Part shown: in pieces, positions 63,276 through 64,000 of the stretch
Layout: each line of letters opens with the position of its first letter
How positions within the stretch are numbered: position 1 is the first letter of the stretch
Source: Paenibacillus macerans
GTDB lineage: Bacteria > Bacillota > Bacilli > Paenibacillales > Paenibacillaceae
DNA length: 64,000 nt
Assembly (NCBI RefSeq): GCF_900454495.1
Contig: NZ_UGSI01000001.1
Span: 2,604,001-2,668,000 of the forward strand
Reading direction: 5' to 3'
Program-made: the position numbers and the translations under genes
Notes under the pieces: generated by a model
What the model saw: the letters and a program-made list of their open reading frames with translations, nothing else
The model's database searches: none
What the model was told of the DNA's origin: nothing

Positions 63276-63461
63276 ATGCTTGTTGATAAAGCTGTCGGGG
63301 AAATTGCGGATGAATTAGACTTTGTAGCAAGTCTAGGTGATGCTCTCGAAGGAACTGTACAAAACGCAATTGTACAAGCTATAATAAGTGTTACCTGTGG
63401 ATCAATCAATAGTTCTGTCGCTAATAGGATCGCTAATGTCTTAGTATTAATTTTCTTATAA
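63276..63461 (+). CDS. Small hydrophobic-tail protein (61 residues), unknown
   Basis: Reads MLVDKAVGEIADELDFVASL, DALEGTVQNAIVQAIISVTC, then INSSVANRIANVLVLIFL. It is acidic at the N terminus, with an amphipathic or hydrophobic C-terminal half. No ribosome site precedes the ATG, and an in-frame stop lies directly upstream, so the start is doubtful. Size and composition would fit a bacteriocin-like or small membrane-active peptide, but no motif proves it. The next gene's ribosome site begins at its stop. Confidence 0.4.
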   Translation: MLVDKAVGEIADELDFVASLGDALEGTVQNAIVQAIISVTCGSINSSVANRIANVLVLIFL

Positions 63462-63478
63462 TTGAGAGGTTAAACAAC

Positions 63479-63835
63479 ATGAGTGAAACTATGGAAAAAA
63501 AAGTTGAGGCCTTAGAAAAAAAGGTTGAGCGACTGGAATTATACTTACAACTGTTCCGGCAAATTGTACTTGAGCCAGAAGAGTATCGGCTCTGGGATTG
63601 GATTATTGCAAACGAATTAACTCCTGATCAAGTGACTGCAATTAAAACCGTTTTAAAAAAGCATGTTCTGATCCACCTAGACAATAAACCTGTTCAGTTG
63701 AAAGAATTAAAGACTGAACTAATTCAGGCCCTTTCTCCCATGCAACACCTTATGAATGAAAAAAAAGCCACAGAGCTTCTTAGAAGTGCTGTTAAAATGA
63801 CACCGTATCATGCCTTGACTACTTATCTGGAATAG
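63479..63835 (+). CDS. Coiled-coil-start small protein (DUF1878-like)
   Basis: 118 residues, ATG with TTGAGAGGT upstream. The N-terminal coiled coil MEKKVEALEKKVERLELYLQ is followed by helical sequence (VLEPEEYRLWDWIIANELTP, VTAIKTVLKKHVLI, LMNEKKATELLRSAVKMTPY). The arrangement VExLExxVxRLExYxxLLR...YxLxDxIIxNxLT resembles DUF1878 (YhaI-like) proteins of Bacilli. Their function is unknown. It lies 17 bases after the 61-residue gene, probably in one operon. Confidence 0.62.
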   Translation: MSETMEKKVEALEKKVERLELYLQLFRQIVLEPEEYRLWDWIIANELTPDQVTAIKTVLKKHVLIHLDNKPVQLKELKTELIQALSPMQHLMNEKKATELLRSAVKMTPYHALTTYLE

Positions 63836-63874
63836 GAATACATTACATTGCAGTATTACCTTCACCATCCATTA

Positions 63875-64000
63875 ATCGAGTAGGAGGCTATTCATTAGAT
63901 GAGTAGCCGACCTCTCACACCACCGTACGTACCGTTCGGTATACGGCGGTTCAACCGCATAAGTGCAATTTACGTAGACGCTCGTATTGCGCAGGAAAGT
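63875..64000 (-). mobile_element. 3' end of a group II intron (continues beyond the window)
   Basis: On the minus strand a domain V hairpin GAACCGCCGTATACC-GAAC-GGTACGTACGG lies at 63952-63915. A domain VI stem with bulged A follows (GGCTACTCATCTAATGAATAGCC, 63908-63886). The intron then ends near CTACTCGAT (63883-63875). These are bacterial intron 3' features. The end of the intron-encoded protein lies upstream (next entry). Confidence 0.7.
63951..64000 (-). CDS. C-terminal end of group II intron reverse transcriptase (partial)
   Basis: The last 15 residues read FPAQYERLRKLHLCG-stop in the frame expected for an intron-encoded maturase just before domain V. Everything else lies outside the window. 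Confidence 0.5.
   Translation of the reverse strand, partial: FPAQYERLRKLHLCG

Overview
The window looks like a chromosomal accessory region from an endospore-forming member of the Bacillota, most probably the Paenibacillaceae (Paenibacillus/Brevibacillus type). The evidence is the strong AGGAGG-type ribosome sites with many GTG/TTG starts, a YheC/YheD-type spore-coat ATP-grasp gene, an AbrB-type regulator, a collagen-like repeat protein next to glycosyltransferases, and RRNPP-type receptor/peptide pairs. No rRNA, tRNA or CRISPR array was seen.

Layout. (1) 1-18284, plus strand: a long operon that interleaves conjugative type IV secretion parts (VirD4-like coupling protein end, VirB2-, VirB6- and VirB3-like membrane proteins, VirB4 ATPase, C39-like peptidase) with a near-complete Tad/Flp pilus assembly set (A24 prepilin peptidase, CpaB, TadZ/CpaE-like ATPases, CpaF ATPase, TadB and TadC, TadE-like pseudopilins). 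A HipA-like kinase gene is set into it on the opposite strand. (2) 18.3-22.2 kb: scrapyard of Rhs fragments, a decayed ISL3-type transposase, one membrane protein and two small genes. (3) 22.4-28.5 kb, minus strand: a Gabija-like defence pair (OLD-family nuclease GajA plus UvrD-like helicase GajB) followed downstream by a two-gene STAS/GHKL-ATPase regulatory module. (4) 28.8-39.5 kb, minus strand: a contractile-injection effector operon coding for a DUF1795/Eag-like protein, VgrG, a pentapeptide-repeat protein, an unknown protein, a PAAR-like DUF4280 protein, a 1929-residue VgrG-Rhs polymorphic toxin and an SMI1/KNR4 immunity protein.

(5) 39.8-48.3 kb: two related TPR receptor genes, each with its 3' end overlapped by a tiny exported-peptide gene. 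One receptor lacks the DNA-binding domain (Rap/Phr-like) and the other has an HTH (PlcR/NprR-like). Between them lie an XRE regulator, small unknown genes, three exported proteins and a broken transposase. (6) 48.4-51.0 kb: gene remnants (IS1182 tail, sialidase-like tail, glycosyltransferase pieces), a YheC/YheD gene and a zinc deacylase/carboxypeptidase-like gene. (7) 51.4-58.8 kb: a broken collagen-like (BclA-type) gene and, divergently, glycosyltransferase and methyltransferase genes that probably decorate such a protein. (8) 59.2-64.0 kb: two exported proteins, a SIMPL-domain pseudogene, a truncated AbrB gene beside a group II intron 3' remnant, a split sigma-factor pair (SigO/RsoA-like) with a hairpin leader, two small downstream genes, and the 3' end of a group II intron running off the window.

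The strongest candidates for under-described biology are the T4SS/Tad hybrid machine, the Gram-positive VgrG-Rhs effector operon, the STAS/GHKL pair beside Gabija, and the paired HTH-less/HTH-bearing peptide receptors. All functions are inferred from translated motifs and context read by eye; no database search was run.
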